Source: an uncultured Bacilli bacterium
GTDB taxonomy: Bacteria > Bacillota_I > Bacilli_A > RF39 > UBA660
Direction: 5' to 3'
Assembly: GCA_944372195.1 (NCBI GenBank)
Contig: CALVYK010000007.1
Span: 1 to 59,581 of the forward strand
Length of the DNA stretch: 59,581 nt
Both the position numbers and the translations under genes were made by a program. Numbering within the stretch: the stretch's first letter is position 1; each line of letters starts with the position of its first letter. Shown in pieces: positions 57,607 through 59,581 of this stretch. The notes beneath the pieces are model-generated. The model saw only the letters and a program-made list of their open reading frames with translations, was not told the origin of the DNA and ran no database searches.

Positions 57607-58731
57607 ATGAAAAAAATTTCTAAATACAAAGTAGATAAAATTTTATTGACTGTTTTGTTTTTATTTATAATAATTAGCTTGATAACTATCAATAGTGCTC
57701 AAGATTTAATATCAAATAACACTTTAGTTTATAAACAATTATTATGGTATGTAGCAGGATTTATCATAGCATATTTTATTATGTTTATTGGTAATGACTT
57801 TATTTACAAAAACATTAAAATATTTTATATTATAGGAATTATTTCATTAATAGGACTGTTGCTGTTTGCTGAACCAATTAATAACGCCAAATGTTGGTTT
57901 AGTATACCAGGAATTGGAACTATTCAACCAAGTGAATTTATGAAGATAATTTTAATTATAACTATCGGTACTATGATTCATAATTTTAATGAAGAATATA
58001 ACAATCCTAGTGTTTTAGAAGAATTTAGATTTTTAATTAAAATTGGAATTGTCGTATTAATACCTAGTATATTAACATTTTTACAGCCTGATACGGGTGT
58101 TGTATTAATATATTTGCTTATTACTATTGTTATGCTATTTATATCTGGTATTAGATATCGATGGTTTATTATATTGTTTTCAATTATTGTTTTATTTATT
58201 GCTTTAGTATTAGGAGTATATTTCATTAACACCGATTTATTTATTAAAATATTTGGAACAGATTTTTTCTTAAGAGTTGACAGATTACTAGATTGGTCAA
58301 ATAGTAGCGGTTATCAATTAGAAAATGGCATGGTCAGCATCGGTTCTGGAGGATTAATTGGAATGGGGCCTAATAATACACCGATTTATTTCCCAGAGCC
58401 ACAAACAGATTTTATATTTGCTGTATATGCCAATAATTTTGGCTTTATAGGAGTTTTAATTTTATTAGGCTTAATTACTTTATTTGATATAAGGTTAATA
58501 TTGCTGGCTTTAAAAAACGCAAATTTAACTAATAAATACATTGTGTCTGGAATTGTTGGGATGTTAATATATCAACAATTACAAAATATTGGTATGACTT
58601 TTGGTCTTATGCCTATTACAGGTATTACTTTACCATTTATAAGTTATGGCGGCTCATCTTTGCTAAGTTATATGATTATGATGGGAATTATTTTTAATAT
58701 ATCCAATGAAACTATTAGATATACAAACTAA
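57607..58731 (+). CDS. SEDS peptidoglycan polymerase (RodA/FtsW/SpoVE family)
   Basis: A 374-residue polytopic protein with ~10 membrane helices, which polymerises lipid II together with a class B PBP. Family blocks: NNAKCWFSIPGIGTIQPSEFMKIILII (the W..p..g..QPSE motif), LQPDTGVVLIYLLI with the catalytic Asp, YQLENGMVSIGSGGLIGMGPNN, PQTDFIFAVYANNFGFIGV and GITLPFISYGGSSLL. The loop QPDTG is intact. Whether it acts as RodA, FtsW or SpoVE cannot be decided from position. GGTGAAATT precedes the ATG. It pairs plausibly with the PBP at 49020. Confidence 0.9.
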   Translation: MKKISKYKVDKILLTVLFLFIIISLITINSAQDLISNNTLVYKQLLWYVAGFIIAYFIMFIGNDFIYKNIKIFYIIGIISLIGLLLFAEPINNAKCWFSIPGIGTIQPSEFMKIILIITIGTMIHNFNEEYNNPSVLEEFRFLIKIGIVVLIPSILTFLQPDTGVVLIYLLITIVMLFISGIRYRWFIILFSIIVLFIALVLGVYFINTDLFIKIFGTDFFLRVDRLLDWSNSSGYQLENGMVSIGSGGLIGMGPNNTPIYFPEPQTDFIFAVYANNFGFIGVLILLGLITLFDIRLILLALKNANLTNKYIVSGIVGMLIYQQLQNIGMTFGLMPITGITLPFISYGGSSLLSYMIMMGIIFNISNETIRYTN

Positions 58732-58732
58732 T

Positions 58733-58761
58733 TTGACATAACACAAATTGTATGATAACAT
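58733..58761 (+). promoter_or_regulatory. Promoter for the unknown gene at 58787
   Basis: Perfect TTGACA (-35, 58733-58738) and TG-extended TAACAT (-10, 58756-58761), 17 bases apart. It places transcription start after the in-frame ATG at 58748 and so supports the ATG at 58787. Confidence 0.7.
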
Positions 58762-58786
58762 ATCTAAAGTGTTAGGGGGAATATTT

Positions 58787-59197
58787 ATGTTAAAAAGAAA
58801 AACAGTCTTAATTTCATGCAGCAAAAGTGAATATGATTTTGTTTTAGAAAATTTAAATCAAATTGTAGATTTAGAAAAAGAAGAACCTTTGTTTCCTTTT
58901 GAGTTTTTATTATTTCATAAAAAATTAGAAAGTAATATTGAAAAGGAAATGTCTACAGGCCGTATTCGTGAAGAATTAAGATGTTTATTTTATAAAAGAT
59001 GGTATTTTAAAAAATTACAACATTTTAAAGACACTGCTGAGTTGGCTGATGAAATTGCAATTATTGAAAGTGATATTACAACTGATTTAGATGATTTAGC
59101 CGAAAAAAAAGAAGAAATCGACTATGCAATCAATTTAACAAATAAGCCACTTAGAATAATTAAAAGTGATGAATTAACCTATCAAAAAGTAAGATAG
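58787..59197 (+). CDS. Small soluble protein of unknown function
   Basis: A 136-residue protein, no signal or membrane segment. Starts MLKRKTVLISCSKSEYDFVLENLNQIVDLEKEEPLFPFEFLL, with a basic helical middle (ELRCLFYKRWYFKKLQHFKDTAELADEIAIIESDITTDLDDLAEKKEEIDYAI) that is probably coiled coil or a helical bundle. I recognise no family. A run of five G precedes the ATG at 58787. It has its own promoter and terminator. Confidence 0.65.
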   Translation: MLKRKTVLISCSKSEYDFVLENLNQIVDLEKEEPLFPFEFLLFHKKLESNIEKEMSTGRIREELRCLFYKRWYFKKLQHFKDTAELADEIAIIESDITTDLDDLAEKKEEIDYAINLTNKPLRIIKSDELTYQKVR

Positions 59198-59205
59198 GTT
59201 TTTTT
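59176..59205 (+). terminator. Terminator after the unknown gene at 58787
   Basis: An 8-bp stem (59176-59183 with 59193-59200) overlapping the stop codon, followed by a run of seven T. Confidence 0.8.
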
Positions 59206-59219
59206 GTAAAAAAAAACAA

Positions 59220-59399
59220 CTATTCAGCTGTTTTAACTACTTCTTTATTTTTGTAAGTTCCACATTTTGGACATACTCTATGTGGTTTAATCATTTCACC
59301 ACATTTTGGGCATTTAACTGTTGTATTAGCGTTTATTACATAATGAGTTCTTCTTTTACGTCCACGAGTTTTACTAACTTTTCTAAATGGTACTGCCAT
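59220..59399 (-). CDS. rpmF: 50S ribosomal protein L32
   Basis: A 59-residue L32: [19 protein letters not shown] start, then [28 protein letters not shown] with two CPKC pairs forming a zinc site. GGGAGGTG precedes the ATG at 59399. It directly follows the yceD-like gene, as in most bacteria. Confidence 0.96.
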   Translation of the reverse strand: MAVPFRKVSKTRGRKRRTHYVINANTTVKCPKCGEMIKPHRVCPKCGTYKNKEVVKTAE

Positions 59400-59412
59400 T
59401 TATAACACCTCC

Positions 59413-59581
59413 CTATAATAAGTCTTTTAATTTTTCTAATTCAGGATTAATTCTTTCTTCCTTACCAGTTATAAATTTCCAGCCATCGCCTTCTTTTTTT
59501 ACATCCGATAAATCTTCATTTACAACTTTAAGGGGAATTTCCATTAATATATTTTCCCATATTATTGGAAAAATATCAATA
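59413..59581 (-). CDS. yceD: YceD/DUF177 family protein (C-terminal part)
   Basis: The last ~56 residues of a gene running off the window. IWENILMEIPLKVVNEDLSDV, then GDGWKFITGKEERINPELEKLKDLL, fits the YceD end pattern ('l.EiPl...h......gw......e...dPR...L..L'). YceD acts in 23S rRNA accumulation and is nearly always next to rpmF, as here. The usual Cys pair of the family is not in this part. Confidence 0.8.
   Translation of the reverse strand, partial: IDIFPIIWENILMEIPLKVVNEDLSDVKKEGDGWKFITGKEERINPELEKLKDLL

Overview
The window is strongly AT-rich bacterial DNA using the standard code: TGA ends several genes (gerQ, the GGDEF protein, yabP) and Trp is TGG. Gene order and content point to a low-GC Bacillota lineage (Bacilli or Erysipelotrichia-like gut bacterium), not a true mycoplasma. 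Conserved Firmicutes blocks include camS-gatC-gatA-gatB, rel-dtd, rlmN-prpC-prkC-rsgA-rpe, yabP-yabQ-divIC, rpsT divergent from gpr, sod-pbp, nfo beside a DUF2624 gene, rpmG-efp, and yceD-rpmF. Sporulation genes are scattered through it (yabG, spoVB, gerQ, yabP, yabQ, cse60, gpr). An orphan HEIKNP-type sensor kinase has two Spo0A-box-like sites in its promoter, so endospore formation, or a recent ancestor that sporulated, is likely. Most genes lie on the minus strand.

Layout. 1-1.2 kb: yabG-veg. 1.2-3 kb: a small membrane protein and the first of three prepilin-like/lectin-fold proteins. 3-6.4 kb: YihY membrane protein, a sensor with a degenerate GGDEF domain, and a one-pass membrane protein. 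6.4-10.5 kb: gatCAB and camS. 10.7-13 kb: recX, nitroreductase, AI-2E-family protein. 13-17.7 kb: KilA-N gene, dtd, rel, comN, broken rhuM. 17.8-23.5 kb: spoVB, metG, leuS. 23.8-27.7 kb: a giant prepilin-like protein with three in-frame 528-bp repeats. 27.8-32.5 kb: pduL, gerQ, lemA, divIC, yabQ, yabP, cmk, a broken DUF1016 nuclease gene and a P-loop kinase. 32.6-39.2 kb: AI-2E protein, frr, rpe, rsgA, prkC, prpC, rlmN. 39.2-40.4 kb: an intergenic stretch with a 241-bp inverted-repeat-bounded segment and a lipoprotein gene of foreign composition. 40.5-46.3 kb: add, galE, flippase, a frameshifted Fic gene, cse60, lipoprotein, metallopeptidase. 46.4-48.9 kb: third prepilin-like protein, efp, rpmG. 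49-59.6 kb: PBP, sod, DUF2624, nfo, unknown gene, gpr, rpsT, transglutaminase-like protein, sensor kinase, EIIB-like domain, SEDS protein, unknown gene, rpmF and the end of yceD.

The most unusual content is a three-member protein family. Each member joins a type IV prepilin-like N-terminus to one shared ~375-residue module ending in a formylglycine-generating-enzyme/C-type-lectin-like fold. The module's core is nearly constant while surface-loop-like segments and the extreme C-terminus differ sharply. I read these as variable surface or pilus-tip binding proteins, which is inference. A second theme is accessory genes (KilA-N, RhuM, DUF1016, Fic) sitting inside housekeeping operons; three have broken frames and the fourth lacks a normal start codon next to its best ribosome-binding site.
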